A DNA stretch of 64,000 nucleotides, taken from positions 2,423,501 through 2,487,500 of the forward strand of contig JBBBDQ010001124.1 of NCBI GenBank assembly GCA_037127315.1. The letters are read 5' to 3'. Both the position numbers and the translations under genes were made by a program. Shown here piece by piece: positions 23,399-34,299 of this stretch. Source of the stretch: Ascarosepion bandense. Taxonomy: Eukaryota > Mollusca > Cephalopoda > Sepiida > Sepiidae. Below the pieces are notes generated by a model, which was given only the letters and a program-made list of their open reading frames with translations, did not search any database and was not told the DNA's origin. Within the stretch, counting starts at the first letter, position 1. The number at the start of each line of letters is the position of its first letter.

Positions 23399-24501
23399 GG
23401 CGAACCTGAAGGAGACTACCACCACCTTTTAGATTTGTTGGTTTTCATTTTTTTTTTTTTTTTTTTTTTTTTTTTCACTTTTTTCAGCGCAGTATGTGCG
23501 TTTTGGTCCTGTGGATATCGGCTCGGAACGAGAAACCGGGAAGCCTAGTTCGAATTCCAGTTGAATCCATTGTATTCACTTACGCGCAAATACCCTTGGG
23601 AAAGGTATTAATCCGTCTCTTCCTTCCAGTTATGGGTTAAATAGCAGGACAGATTGGGTTCTATAGCCTTGATCGGCAACCAGTCTACCGCAGAAAGCAA
23701 TGGCAAACTACTGCGGGATAATCTTCTGCCCAGTCAGTCATGTCTCTTTCGAGACATGATCGTCCAAGCGTGTATTACGTATGGCACTTAACTGACTAAC
23801 TGACTGACTTATCGGTTATTACAAAAAAGTTTCCGATTATCAAAAGAAAATTGAAAAAAATTCAATATTTAAACAATTTTAGTGGACTGGGGGGCTCAGT
23901 TGCTCATACAACGTTAGAGTAAATCGATCCTCCATTTTAGAACCACTTGCGTAGGGGTCGCTTTATTTTGGTTTTTTGGGGACAAGTTGTTGCCCTTGTT
24001 TTTGTCTTTCTCAAGTTTTCTTCAGTTCTTACGATGGCATCTTCCCCGGAAACTCCAAGAATGGCTTTATTCAAAAATTTCGCAACGGATTCAGTTGTTG
24101 AACATGCGCAAGTAAAAACGTTAATTGCACAGAAAAAAACTGAGCTCCCCCCCCCACACACACACAGAAAAATATTGTTTAAATGTTGAAATTTTTACAA
24201 ATTATTTTGTCAGTCGGAAAGTTTAGGGTTTCATCGATAAGATTGCACTAAAAAAAAAAATGAAAATCAACCAATTTACAGGTGGTGGTAATGTCGTACC
24301 AGCGAATGGAGGATTGATTTACCATAACGTTGTATGAAAAACTGAAAACTAAAATTGTTGTAATATTTAAATTTTTCCAAATTTATTTTGTCAATCGGAA
24401 AGTTTAGGGTGTAATCGATAAGATTGCACTGAAAAAAGTAAAAAAAAAAAAAATGAAAAACAACAAATTTAAAGGTGGTGGTAATCTCCTTCAGGTCCGT
24501 C
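23399..24501. mobile_element. Long-TIR DNA element with 8-bp target duplication, carrying a nested SINE
   Basis: TGATTCTA stands at 23391-23398 and again at 24502-24509. Ends share ACCTGAAGGAGA and TACCACCACC in inverted orientation, and inverted similarity extends for several hundred bases (CCGATTGACAAAATAAATTT type, ACAACGTTATGGTAAATC type). There is no transposase. Without the SINE at 23494-23805 the element is about 790 bp. A second copy, 47575-48336, lacks the SINE. The superfamily is unknown; 8-bp duplications occur in hAT and P-type elements. Confidence 0.7.
23494..23805 (+). mobile_element. SINE-A nested in the long-TIR element
   Basis: A full SINE-A interrupts TTCAGCGCAGT|CTTATC. 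The related element at 47575-48336 has this site uninterrupted (CAGCGCAGTCTTATCAG near 47620). The A box is degraded to TGGTCCTGTGG. No clear target duplication is left. Confidence 0.85.
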
Positions 24502-24551
24502 TGATTCTATTATTTGAGAAAGAAACGAAAAATTTATTTCTGATTTAATTT

Positions 24552-24790
24552 GAGCACTTATTCTTAACATCAGAAAGAGACAGTAGAAAGTTTTGGGGCA
24601 TAAAGTGAGGAAAGAGGGCTTAGAAAATTTGACAGTCACATGGCATATTGATGGCAAGAGAGACAAAAGAAGGCGTTGTTAACCCAACAAGATTGAGTAA
24701 ATGATTGGCAGAACAGGGATTAGGAGAGACAGCAAAAATACAAACTTTATTAAGAGCTACAAAGAACATGAAATTATGAAGAAAGCTAAA
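24552..24790 (+). pseudogene. LINE-1 C-terminal fragment
   Basis: AAAGTGAGGAAAGAGGGCTT and the following sequence encode a decayed RKEGLENL block, then the region leading to the 3' end. It begins about 50 bp right of the long-TIR element. Confidence 0.65.
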
Positions 24791-24900
24791 TAGGGCAATA
24801 ATTTTAAGGCATCCGGAATATATATGTGCTCTACGTGTATCTCAAAAACCTGATGTTCTAAGATAATTCCAAGCAGGGAACCGGAATCGGTATTTTGGAT

Positions 24901-25288
24901 CAGCGCTTCCCAAACTGGGGGAAATTTTCCCCTGGGGGGAAATTTGAAGCTACCGGGGGGGGGGGGGGAATAATTACACTACCTACTAAATAAAAATATC
25001 GCAGATGGATTTTCTGATGTCAGAGAGAGAGAGTAGAAGAGCAAATAAGTCCTTTTATTTGTTCCTAACCGCTCTCTATGGCTATGCTTAGTTGTTAATA
25101 ACTGCTCTCTATCCACTTTACTCTGTAACTACAAGTTTATCAGTATATTTGTACATTTGAAAAATAAATTAGTAAATAGTCTCATTGTGTTTTAACTGCT
25201 CTTTCTCTCATACACATGAAGGGGGAAATCTGGAGGGTTGAACTGGGTGTAGGGGGAAATGACAGAAAAAAAAGTTTGGGAACTACTG
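24901..25288. mobile_element. hAT-type MITE, 388 bp
   Basis: Ends read CAGCGCTTCCCAAACT and AGTTTGGGAACTACTG, imperfect inverted repeats of the CAG..GGTTCCCAA type. Flanks TTTTGGAT (24893-24900) and TATTAGAT (25289-25296) agree at 6 of 8 positions, as a decayed 8-bp target duplication. G-rich runs lie near both ends; there is no coding. Confidence 0.75.
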
Positions 25289-25299
25289 TATTAGATCAT

Positions 25300-25884
25300 T
25301 TAGCCGAGTACAGCCTGTTTTTTCTGTTTAGAGATTTTTTTTTTGTCTCGAGTAATTCTGAATATTTCTCGGTATGACCCTCTTCTCAGAAATTTATTAA
25401 ATGACTAAATATCTGACTTTATTTTGAAATCTCTTTGTTGATCCAAGAACTTTTCAGCACTCCCTTGTAAAACAATGTCTCCTCAATCATACGCATGCGC
25501 ATAGGGCATGATCATTATGGGACAATTCTGAGGGCGGGTGTAAAGTCAATCGATTTAGATTAAAAGACACGGTTTTTTTTACCGAAGCTTGTTTTTGTTA
25601 CCCAATGTTAGCATTTATTTGTTTATTCTTGCGATTACAGGCATCTCAGTATGAAATTCAACTATGCTAATGGGTCTTAAGCTTCGAAAATGCAGAACTA
25701 AATAAAGATTTTTTTTAGCTTAAAAACATGAAATCTTGTAACCCTGACAAGTAATGAATACATGTGAACCGTGTAGGTTTCCATTGGAGTGTAGGAGCAC
25801 ACTCTCCCTATGTTAGGTGTAGCTTCTGGGATTTCTGCAGCAAGTAGAACTTTTACAACCTACCGGTTTTAGTTATTCTTTTTC
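25300..25884. other. No gene recognised; NRF1-like palindrome
   Basis: ACGCATGCGCAT near 25492 is the only notable site. The rest is AT-rich without recognised coding. Confidence 0.3.
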
Positions 25885-26060
25885 CTATATAGGTTGCCAA
25901 CCAAGGCTTAGAGAGTGCAGTCTTCAATAGACCGCTAACTGGAAGGAAGAGAGATTAATTAATGTGCGAAAGTGAACACAACGGTGTCAGTTAGAATTTG
26001 AACTTGAAACCTCAATCTCACTTTCTGTGCCGCTAACCACTACTCCATGACAATTACGAC
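25885..26060 (-). mobile_element. SINE-A copy, old and diverged
   Basis: GGTTGCCAACCAAGGCT, CTGGAAGGAAGAGAG and a B-box-like AATTTGAACTTGAAAC keep SINE-A order on the minus strand, with many substitutions and deletions. Confidence 0.55.
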
Positions 26061-26125
26061 TCGGCTGCATCATATGTTTTGCCACCAGGACGCCTTACCG
26101 TGAAGTAATGGTTAACTATTTTTGT

Positions 26126-26902
26126 GTTTGTCTATACATCTGGGCCATGTGTTCTCAGGGACACATGGCCAAGCGGATGTAGACGTTGATTAGTCCTAGT
26201 GCAGAGGTTTCCAACCAGTTGGTCACGACCCCCTGGGGGGTCGGGAAGCCTTGACAGGGGAGCGTATAGCCTTGTTAGATATAGTTTGGGATAAAATTAA
26301 TTATCTTTCATCAATTACATTTTTCAAGCTTTTACAAATTTCAAAGCTTGCTACTGAAATGCATCATCAGGCATCTCACTAGCTGGGTTGAATAGCTTTT
26401 TAAACCTATGATAATATTATTTTGAGAAATATATATTCTTTTTGTGAATTCAGGTTGGACCAATGTGCTTTAATTTGGTAATAGAGAAAGAGACATCTAA
26501 AAAAATATTTTAAAATTCTGTAATTATTTGTCCTTCACAGAAAATAAAAAGAAAATTAAACTGCTGATAGTAAGTCCTAAGTAGGGGGTCGCATGGGTTT
26601 CAAACTTTTAGATAAGGGGTCGCGAGTGCCAAAAGGTTGGGAACCACTGTTTTAGTGACTTGGCCCAAAGAGTTGTGAGTTCAATACCAAGCTACAGCAG
26701 TGGTGGACAAATAACTTATAGAAATAAGAGATAGCTACCAGAAGTGGCATCACACACGGAATGAGAATGATATACGCCAGTGATCGTAATGGAGGGTTCA
26801 CTTCGAAATTCCTAGCACCTGAAGAAGGCCAGAGCGTACAACGGCCGAAACGTCGTAAACATAGCAATAAAGACGAGGACAGTAGTCCGAACAATGTAAA
26901 TA
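26126..26902 (+). mobile_element. tRNA-headed SINE with 15-bp target duplication, split by a MITE
   Basis: GTTAACTATTTTTGT occurs at 26111-26125 and 26903-26917. The head contains ACACATGGCCAAGCGGATG (A box). B-box-like GAGTTCAATACC follows the MITE, and the tail contains GTACAACGGCCGAAACGTCG. The copy at 40450-40745 has the same order uninterrupted. A perfect 10-bp hairpin (GGCCATGTGT / ACACATGGCC) lies at 26143-26170 over the A box. Confidence 0.8.
26202..26649. mobile_element. hAT-type MITE nested in the SINE, 448 bp
   Basis: Ends CAGAGGTTTCCAACC and GGTTGGGAACCACTG are inverted repeats. Flanks TCCTAGTG (26194-26201) and TTTTAGTG (26650-26657) agree at 6 of 8 positions. Removing the MITE restores the tRNA-like sequence seen in the SINE copy at 40450, which confirms the boundaries. 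Confidence 0.85.
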
Positions 26903-26954
26903 GTTAACTATTTTTGTAATTTATTATTCTTACAGTGAATTTGATGCTTACCAA

Positions 26955-27060
26955 GTGTTTCACGCTTAGAGCTCTCGTTCAGTTACCGAAGTTGAGCAGA
27001 GTTGATCCTGGTCTGTATTTAGATAAGAGGCTACTTGGGAACACCGGGTACGTTTCGGGT
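26955..27060 (+). repeat. 5S rRNA-derived sequence, diverged
   Basis: TTACCGAAGTTGAGCAGAG, then CCTGGTCTGTATTTAGATA and CTTGGGAACACCGGGTACG follow 5S rRNA order (box A region, then loop E region, then 3' third). Substitutions and small insertions show it is not a working gene. Probably a 5S-derived SINE relic. Confidence 0.65.
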
Positions 27061-27447
27061 TTAAATTAAACCACAAAGAGTTGATAAGCCATGAAAAATT
27101 CAATCTGATCTATTGGAATTTTACGCCTTAAGGCATTGTTATTAAACTACAGAAACTAGTAAAAAAAAAAAAAAGGAAACACTTCGATAACGTACGATCA
27201 AGTGGATTCTATCTTCACTGCGTAGTCTACAATTTTGGCTTTTGGCCAGATTGGACTAAACCAGGTGCTCACTTCCACGAACCCCACGTCCGGGGTTGAG
27301 AAACCCTGAATGGGGACAATGCTTTGTGAGCTTTGATATCTTATCAATATTGGTTTTCATCTATCTCCATTTATATATGTTACAAATTAAACTAAGCACT
27401 GATGAATATTAAAAAATGAAACATTTTCGGACTTTGACGCAATTCTT

Positions 27448-27513
27448 AGCAAAATAAATTCACGGATTTGGACAAAAAAATAAAATTGTCTAAATCCGTG
27501 AATTTATTTTGCT
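27448..27513. repeat. 28-bp inverted repeat
   Basis: AGCAAAATAAATTCACGGAT.. (27448-27475) pairs with 27486-27513, 27 of 28 positions, across a 10-nt A-rich loop. Confidence 0.85.
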
Positions 27514-27660
27514 CATGTTAAGGCTCGAAAAAAAAAACGTGTAGAATTCACTATTTTTTACTTTTTAACAAGAAATAACTAAAGTTGATGTTAAACATTG
27601 AGGCGAAAAACATTGTTATTAAAGATGGAATGATCTATTATGACATGTCTTTAATTTGTA

Positions 27661-28126
27661 CTAGCAGTATAGTCCGGCTTTAAAACTAATCCATGGTCCT
27701 GGAGCTTAGACTCTTTGAACGTTGGCACGAAAGACTAAAAATCAATAATTGTTTCCAGTTAAAGCGAAACCGTAAACTGAAAGAAAAATGAATGGATGTA
27801 AGTCAAATTTTGATTTTCTCGTATCGATATCAAATTTTCTGCACTATTGTAAGAACTGCAACCTTGAAACTTCTGAATATCGTTTCTTATGTCTTTGTCT
27901 ATGAGTGTATCAAATTTGATTAAAATCGGACCACTCCTTCTATAACCCGATTTTTTCGATTTTCGATATTTATCGAGGGTACCTCGACACAAAACCTAGC
28001 TAAAAACACTCGCAGACGCTTATAGTACAACTGTGTAAATTTTCAAGAAAATCGGTTCAACCGTTTCAGAGTCTATAGGTAACGGATACACACACATACA
28101 AAGTTCCATTTATAAATAAGTTTAGA
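27661..28126 (-). mobile_element. Helitron-like element, internally deleted
   Basis: The minus-strand copy runs from TCTAAACTTATTTATAAATG (at 28126) to ..GCTAG (at 27661), with T on the right and A on the left. The 3' hairpin is lost (AGTCCGGCTTTAAAAC), and the middle is shorter than in the copy at 20828. It is 466 bp in all. Confidence 0.75.
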
Positions 28127-28129
28127 TTA

Positions 28130-28719
28130 GATTTAGATACATTGTATTTATTTTCAATTTTTCTGGTTGAATTACTCACCTAAATTGAATATGATCCATT
28201 ATTGTACATAATTAAGTTAAAATAAAATTTGTATTTCATTTGAATACAACTTTATGAAAATTGAGTAGGCGAACCCTGTATAATAGATTGGGGGGGGGGG
28301 GCATGTGACTCTTGCATTGGCCCTGCATCTGACTATCTACCATTTCTATTACTAATAGCAAAGTGGGTACTTGATGTTTTCGTAAACGTCAGACTAGTTT
28401 ATATGGCTAACAAAAGTGGCTACTTGTGGAAGGATGGGTGACCTATCGAGGAAAAACGTATAATGGGGGTGGGGGTGGAATGATATTCTGGAATTAACAT
28501 CTATTAGTTTGGTAGAATGATCAATCCAGGGAAACTTTGGAACCACGAATGACAAAAAAACACAATGATTTCCCTACAACTCCACGATTGAGACGCTGCA
28601 GTCCTTAAACTGCTGTAACACCTCGTGAAACCACCATAGTCTAAAAAGACTATATTGGTACTCATTAACTCACACATAAGTGTGTGTGTGTGTGTTGATG
28701 ACTAGCAATACAGTCCAGT

Positions 28720-28720
<1 letters not shown>
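28130..28720. other. No gene recognised
   Basis: AT-rich; G-run near 28290-28300. No coding or known repeat recognised. Confidence 0.25.
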
Positions 28721-28721
<1 letters not shown>

Positions 28722-28764
<43 letters not shown>

Positions 28765-28980
28765 TTTGTAAACGAGTTATTACGCGACCCAGGTTTCTGC
28801 TGAGTGGTGTCTTCAGGCGATTTTCAAGAACTGATTTTACTGTTTTTGTTTTTTTTTGTTTTTTAAGAACGCTCACGTAACGGGAAAATATTCAAAAGTT
28901 CTACAATATAATTGTATTGATCACTTTTTAATACAAATGTGCACTGGTCTAATTTTATTATGACCAAAAACTAAGTAATA
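28722..28980. repeat. (TA)n tract and single-arm relative of the 21.7-kb foldback
   Basis: (TA)n at 28722-28760 is followed by AAACGAGTTATTACGCGACC and TGAGTGGTGTCTTCAGGCGA, as in the arm at 21784-21850. 28890-28975 then matches, inverted, the flank at 21610-21710. A ~60-bp T-rich segment interrupts it. Confidence 0.6.
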
Positions 28981-28984
28981 TATA

Positions 28985-29400
28985 TAATTAAATCCAAACA
29001 GAAAGTGACATGTAGGTAAAAAAAAAAAAGATCCCAACGAAGATCCTAAAATAAAAGGTCGCTGACGAAGCAAAAGTACTTCGCAGAAATGATCAGGCGT
29101 CACATGCAGTTTTCCAAGTTTTATTTGAAAAAAAAAAACGGAGACAGAGATAATTAATAGATTTAATTATAATTATTTCTTATTACTCCAAATGTTATTG
29201 TTTTTTTTTTGTTTGTTTTTTTCAACGGTGTGAATTCCATCTATCGGCCTGTGTATTCGAAAGACTCAATAGAGAATCTGGGTGGGTTCGAATCTGCGGC
29301 CCCATTTGTAGGAGAAACGCGTGTTTAATTCGACGTGTCGATGAATGGTTTAAAGCACGCCCTCTACTCAATTATGAGTACCAAATAATGTAACCCTTTC
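28985..29400. other. No gene recognised; possible tRNA-like relic
   Basis: GGGTTCGAATCTGCGGCC near 29284 resembles a B box, but no A box in register could be found. The rest is AT-rich. Confidence 0.25.
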
Positions 29401-29401
<1 letters not shown>

Positions 29402-29444
<43 letters not shown>

Positions 29445-30167
29445 TATATACTAAATGGAACTTTGTATGTGTGTGTGTCCCCGTTACCTACAGACTCCGA
29501 AACGGCTGAACCGATTTTCTTGAAAACTTGAAAATTTACACAGTTGTACTATAAGCGTCGGCAAGTGTTCTTAGCTAGGTTTTGTGTCGAGGTAACCCCG
29601 ATAAATATCGAAAATCGATAATCGAAAAAATCGAGTTATAGAAGGAGTGGTCCGATTTTAATCAAATTTGATACACTCATAGACAAAGACATAAGAAACG
29701 ATATTCAGAAGTTTCAAGGTTGCAGTTCTTACAATAGTGCAGAAAATCGATAATATATATATATATATATATATAAAAGGCAAGATGTTTGTGTGTGTCT
29801 GTTTATCTGCCTGTATGTCTGTATATTTTTTCTTCGGCTTTTTTATTTTAGTTTTTGCTTCGGGTTTGGCTCTAAGTAAGTATAATTGTAGTTCTTAGTC
29901 TCAGTCATGATACCATTTACTGAGAGAACTTATTTAGCCTTCAAAATTCAGTTTACGACGAAAAAACCTCATTTGATATCGATACCAGGAAATGAAAATT
30001 TGACTTACATACATTCATTTTTCTTTCAGTCTACGGTTTCGCTTTAACTCGAAACAACTACTGCTTTTTAGTCTTTCGTGCCAACGTCCAAAGAGTCTCA
30101 GCTCCAGGACCATGGATTAGTTGTAAAGCTTTCATTACACCCGAGCAACCCCGGGCTATACTGCTAG
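29402..30167 (+). mobile_element. Helitron-like element with (TA)n at its 5' end
   Basis: After (TA)n 29402-29439 the copy keeps ACTATAAGCGTCGGCAAGTG, the internal (TA)n near 29755-29775, GGACCATGGATTAGTT, the hairpin CCCGAGCAACCCCGGG, and ends CTAG at 30164-30167 followed by T. The first few bases of the 5' end are replaced. Nearly the same length as the copy at 20828-21545. Confidence 0.75.
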
Positions 30168-30189
30168 TACACACAACACAACACAACAC

Positions 30190-30232
<43 letters not shown>
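30168..30232. repeat. (CA)n tract directly after a Helitron end
   Basis: ACACAACACAACACA followed by about 22 CA units. Confidence 0.95.
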
Positions 30233-30234
<2 letters not shown>

Positions 30235-30239
30235 GCCGG

Positions 30240-30589
30240 CTTCATTTAAAATTACAGACAATGTAGTATATTAAGATTTTGGTATAATCTTTCGTGTGTT
30301 CTTATGTTTTTTTTTTTAAGGCAGACTCTTCCTTTTTTTTTTTTTTAGAACTCAAATTATATCGTAATTGTCCAAATGTTTTGTTTTTCTGAGCGCTTTC
30401 GGCTATAGTTTTAGCCATTATGAAAAGCGAATTTGTTTTATTTGTAATTGAATATGTAAAATTATACACGAAAAACAAAGTTGACCCTTGACAAAATACC
30501 CTTTCGTGCGTATGTGTAGTTGAATCAAACATCACTTTAGTCCAATGAATTCATTAAGGACGACACGCATCATACGAAAAACATTTTCC

Positions 30590-30627
<38 letters not shown>

Positions 30628-31230
30628 TATATATATACATATATATATTCGCAACTTGATACATTTGAATTTTCACTGTAATGTTCGAACTATGATTAAT
30701 AGAAGAGTGTTGGGTTAAGTGCATTGACAGCGAAAGAGCGTATATTTGAGAAACACATATGTATGTTAAAGAAATGTTTCCTAAAGACATTTGTGCGAAA
30801 TTGAACGCAGTCAGTTTAGGTTGGAATTTGAACTCAGCTGACCGGCTCCCTTTTTCCCATTGATATGTTTTACGTTTTCTTACGCATCCATTAAACTATC
30901 AAGTAGGCTACTGTTTATTCGGATACCGTAAAATACCAACCTGGCTTCATAATACCCTTGATATTAACGGTTAATTTCGGATGCAGCTGAGCAATACGTT
31001 AACAAATATTATATGAAAATTAAAGATTAGAATACATTAACATTAAATCGTATGCCCAACATACTGTTGGGCACTCTGCGACAATCAAGCTTACACTAAC
31101 AATTACAAAGTATTTCAATTTAAAATTCCCTTGCAATTTCAATTTAGCACTGGGCCACAATAAAAGAATTCCCAATGAGGAACGACTTTAAAACAATATG
31201 GAGTAAACAAAGATGACCGCTTTATGATCA
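30240..31230. other. No gene recognised; foldback-arm relative and TA/CA tracts
   Basis: CGCTTTCGGCTATAGTTT near 30398 matches the foldback arm at 5782-5812. (TA)n/(CA)n tracts lie at 30591-30655. A weak tRNA-like stretch is seen near 30820-30850. Confidence 0.35.
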
Positions 31231-31232
31231 CC

Positions 31233-31500
31233 AAGCTACTGAAGTTTTCGTCTACACATCGAATATTGCTGTCATATCTGGTTTGGTGCTCACAAGATTA
31301 TTGACAAAATCCAAGAAGTATCTGCAATGTAATCGACCTTTGACCTGGCATCTCGACATCAGTTACTTTCCCGTCGACGTAACGTGGCTTCCCTTTGTCT
31401 TTTCTACAAATATTTTCATGGCAATTTTCTGACGAGCTGTTCTCTTTAGTGCCTTATCTGCATAAATTTAAGTGTGTTACTAGATTGCCAATTCGGTCTT
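31233..31500 (+). pseudogene. LINE-2 reverse transcriptase C-terminus, decayed
   Basis: Plus-strand pieces read IEYCCHIWFGAH, then RPLTWHLDISYFPVDVTWLP-like, then SLCLFYKYFHGNFL and SSCSLVPYLHKFKC across frameshifts. The order is that of the LINE-2 C-terminus. Confidence 0.7.
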
Positions 31501-31504
31501 GTAG

Positions 31505-32211
31505 CTATGGGAAGCTGGTTAATGTTTCTTGGTTCGGCCTTGTGTCAGACATAATCGAACTCCCTACAGCCTACAAGTTTTATCCAGAATTACCATCATC
31601 GGAAGGTTTTCATCAAAAGGTTGGTAGCAGGTTGGAATGTGTGGATTAGTATGTAAGAATAAAAATATACATTTTCTTTTAAAATAGAAATTAAATGAAA
31701 AGATTAACAAGAATTCGTAGAAATTAATGTTCATTTAGAAAGTTAAGGGTATCAAGAGTTGTAGAAAATGTTCATAGTAGTAATTGGTGAAAGAGTATAT
31801 GCGTACATATGTATGTATGTATATGTAAGCATGTATGTGTTTGTTTGTCTTTGGATGGAGAAGAAGTAAAAGAAATCAGCACACGAAAAGAAATAGAAAA
31901 AAGACAAATGTCCGGGTCACTTGAAGCTTATTCCGTTACATTTTAGCTTGTCGTCTTTGCTGCTTCCATCCCTGACTCTCTGTGATTGACGCTGACCGGG
32001 GCCATTTAAAGTATTCAGATTTTCGCACTGACTCGCGAAGTCCACAAGTCTTTCAAGTCGCTCCCATTGGTCAAAATCAATTTAACACCTCAAAAATCTG
32101 GTTTCAACCTTTTCTTTAAGCACATGGCCAATTCTTTTTCTATTTGGGAAAAAAACAGAATTTCACACTTCATTGTGAATTTTTGTAAAAGTGAAGAAGA
32201 AGGTTGGTTTT
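31505..32211 (+). repeat. ~0.7-kb dispersed repeat, copy 1
   Basis: It shares GGTTCGGCCTTGTGTCAGAC, CGAACTCCCTACA, CAGGTTGGAAT, and TCAAGTCGCTCCCATTGGTC with 49545-50200, in the same order. No coding recognised. It may be an untranslated part of a LINE or an unknown element. It ends in the 31-bp array. Confidence 0.7.
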
Positions 32212-32523
32212 AATTCTTAATTTCTTATCCAGTACAGTCTCACCGTCTTAATTTCTTATCCAGTACAGTCTCACCGTCTTAATTTCTTATCCAGTACAGT
32301 CTCACCGTCTTAATTTCTTATCCAGTACAGTCTCACCGTCTTAATTTCTTATCCAGTACAGTCTCACCGTCTTAATTTCTTATCCAGTACAGTCTCACCG
32401 TCTTAATTTCTTATCCAGTACAGTCTCACCGTCTTAATTTCTTATCCAGTACAGTCTCACCGTCTTAATTTCTTATCCAGTACAGTCTCACCGTCTTAAT
32501 TTCTTATCCAGTACAGTCTCACC
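32212..32523. repeat. 31-bp tandem array, ten near-identical units
   Basis: Unit landmarks are CTTAATTTCTTATCCAGTAC and AGTCTCACCGT; starts are exactly 31 bp apart. Only the edges differ. The equivalent place in the paralogue at about 50175-50210 has a single, diverged unit. Confidence 0.97.
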
Positions 32524-32561
32524 GTTTTACTGCTGAACTAGATAGATGCAACCATTTATCC

Positions 32562-33120
32562 ATATATCCGCCCTAATTGCTTAAAAAGAACCCGCTCGAC
32601 GACCCTCAAAAAGTCAAAACGGTTATAGCGGCCTGTTGATCAATCAACCTGACACAAGGCCAACATGAAACTAACTCTCCCATCTGATTCCTTTTCTCCT
32701 GCCTATTCTTTAGAATCTATTTTTCAAAGCTCAGATACCACACAGGGAAACTCGGTGCCAATAGGTTTACTAGTACGGATGTGCGTTGTGGTGCAGTGGA
32801 TATCGGCTCGGAACGAGAGATCGGAGAGCCGAGTTCGAATTCCAGTTGAATTGATTGCATTCACTTACGCGCAAATACCCTTGGGAAAGGTATTAATCCG
32901 TCTCTTCCTCCCAGTTATGGGTTAAATAACAGAAAAATTTCTCCTGCCTATTCTTTAGAATCTATTTTTCTAAGCTCAGATACTACACAGAGTAACTCGG
33001 TGCCAATAGGTTTACTAGTACAGTGTAAAGGAAAGTTATTTAACACTATTGCCTGAATTGGTGAAGAACTAGAGAGTTTCAAGTAATTTCTACGAGTTTA
33101 ATTAATATCATAAGAAAGTA
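32562..33120. repeat. Segmental duplication, copy 1 (rearranged)
   Basis: 32565-32770 is nearly identical to 34895-35098. 32771-32930 is a SINE-A cut after GGGTTAAATAACAG, and 32940-33022 repeats the 85 bp found before the SINE, this time without a SINE. 33030-33120 then matches the right flank of copy 2 (ATTTAACACTATTG, AATATCATAAGAAAG). Confidence 0.85.
32771..32930 (+). mobile_element. SINE-A, 3'-truncated
   Basis: It has a good A box (TGGTGCAGTGG) and B box. It stops after CCCAGTTATGGGTTAAATAA. The SINE in copy 2 (35099) is complete and differs at few positions. Confidence 0.85.
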
Positions 33121-33260
33121 GATTTCAATAGGTTTTTTCTCTCTTGTGGAATTCCGATTATTTGCTTCTCTGCCACCCACAGTCTTCAAAAATTTAAATA
33201 TAAAATCAATCGCTATTTTCTGCTTTTCTGTACCATGTTCTTTTATTGTCCTTTTCATCA
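33120..33260 (+). pseudogene. LINE-2 C-terminal fragment
   Basis: Plus-strand translation resembles FLSCGIPIICFSA followed by SLQKFKYKINRYFLLF, close to the LINE-2 end (FFSRTxxLWN..NLQEFTRKVNRHLLS). Confidence 0.5.
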
Positions 33261-33444
33261 TTTCGCCTTTTCATTAATTTCAAGTGAATTTCGCCTTTTC
33301 ATCATTTCTAATTCTCTTTAACTCTCTGTAGACCCGTGCGTCCCAATGACACTGTCGCCGTGCCTGAGCTGAAACGAGTTTAAAAATAGAATACAGAATG
33401 TATTTTGAATCGATGATTTTAGACTAAGAATGTCACATCGATAG

Positions 33445-33711
33445 TCAGTCACTCAGCTAAATGCCGTACGTGATACACGCTTGGGCGATCAAGTCTCTTT
33501 GGCGACATGGCTGACTAGGCTGAAGATTTTCCCGCAAAAGGTTGCAATTACTTTCTGTAGTAGACTGGTTATCAACCAAGGCTACGGAACCCAATCTGTT
33601 CTGCTATTCAATCCATAGCTAAAGAGAGAAGAGATGGATTAATATCTTTTCGAAGGATATTTGTGCGTAAGTGAATGAAACAAACTCGACTGGATTTCGA
33701 ACTCAGCTCTT
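33445..33711 (-). mobile_element. SINE-A, head missing, abutting a second SINE-A
   Basis: The minus strand carries body and 3' end but stops at the B box (TTTCGAACTCAGCT), where another SINE-A in the same orientation begins. This copy is the more diverged of the two, so the neighbour probably inserted into it. Confidence 0.75.
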
Positions 33712-34019
33712 GATAGTCAGTTAAGTGTCATACGTGATACACGATTGGGCGATCATGTCTCGAAAGAGACATGACTGACTGGACAGAATATTATCCTGCA
33801 GTAGGTTGCCATTGTTTTCTGCGGTAGATCGGTTGCCAGCCAAGGCTATAGAACCCAATCTGTCCTGTTATTTAACCCATAACTGGAAGGAAGAGATGGA
33901 CTAAACCTTTCCCAAGAATATTTGCACGTAACTGAATGTAATGAATTCAGCTGGAATTCGAACTTGGCTCCCCGATTTCTCGTTCCGAGCCGATATCCAA
34001 TGCACCACAACGCACATCC
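33712..34019 (-). mobile_element. SINE-A, full length
   Basis: It has a complete head (CCAATGCACCACAACGCACA in plus reading) and the tail AGTCAGTTAAGTGTCATACG. GCTCT occurs on both sides (about 33708 and 34020), a possible short target duplication inside the older copy. Confidence 0.85.
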
Positions 34020-34299
34020 TGCTCTCAATAGATATATTCTAAATTCCGTTATTAAAATATTAATTCTTTCATTAGCAGAAATAATGATTGACTATTTGTC
34101 CACAATCTCTTTAAACATTTTCTTAATGAATATCAATTATATTTTGTGAGAGAGTAGGCTATTCGTCAAAGAAGAATTAATTAGATTTTCATTAAGACTA
34201 AGAGAGTTTTCATGCATAACAACAATAGCCTGCAATAGGTGGTAAAATAGAAATTTACACAATTATCTCCGCTGCATTTTTTAACTCTTTTTTTTTTTT

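Noticed and set aside
24034..24135. Conserved mini-frame (ETPRMALFKNFA) shared with 47850-47950
   Set aside because: Seven of eight differences between the copies that I compared change the amino acid, so there is no sign of selection on protein.
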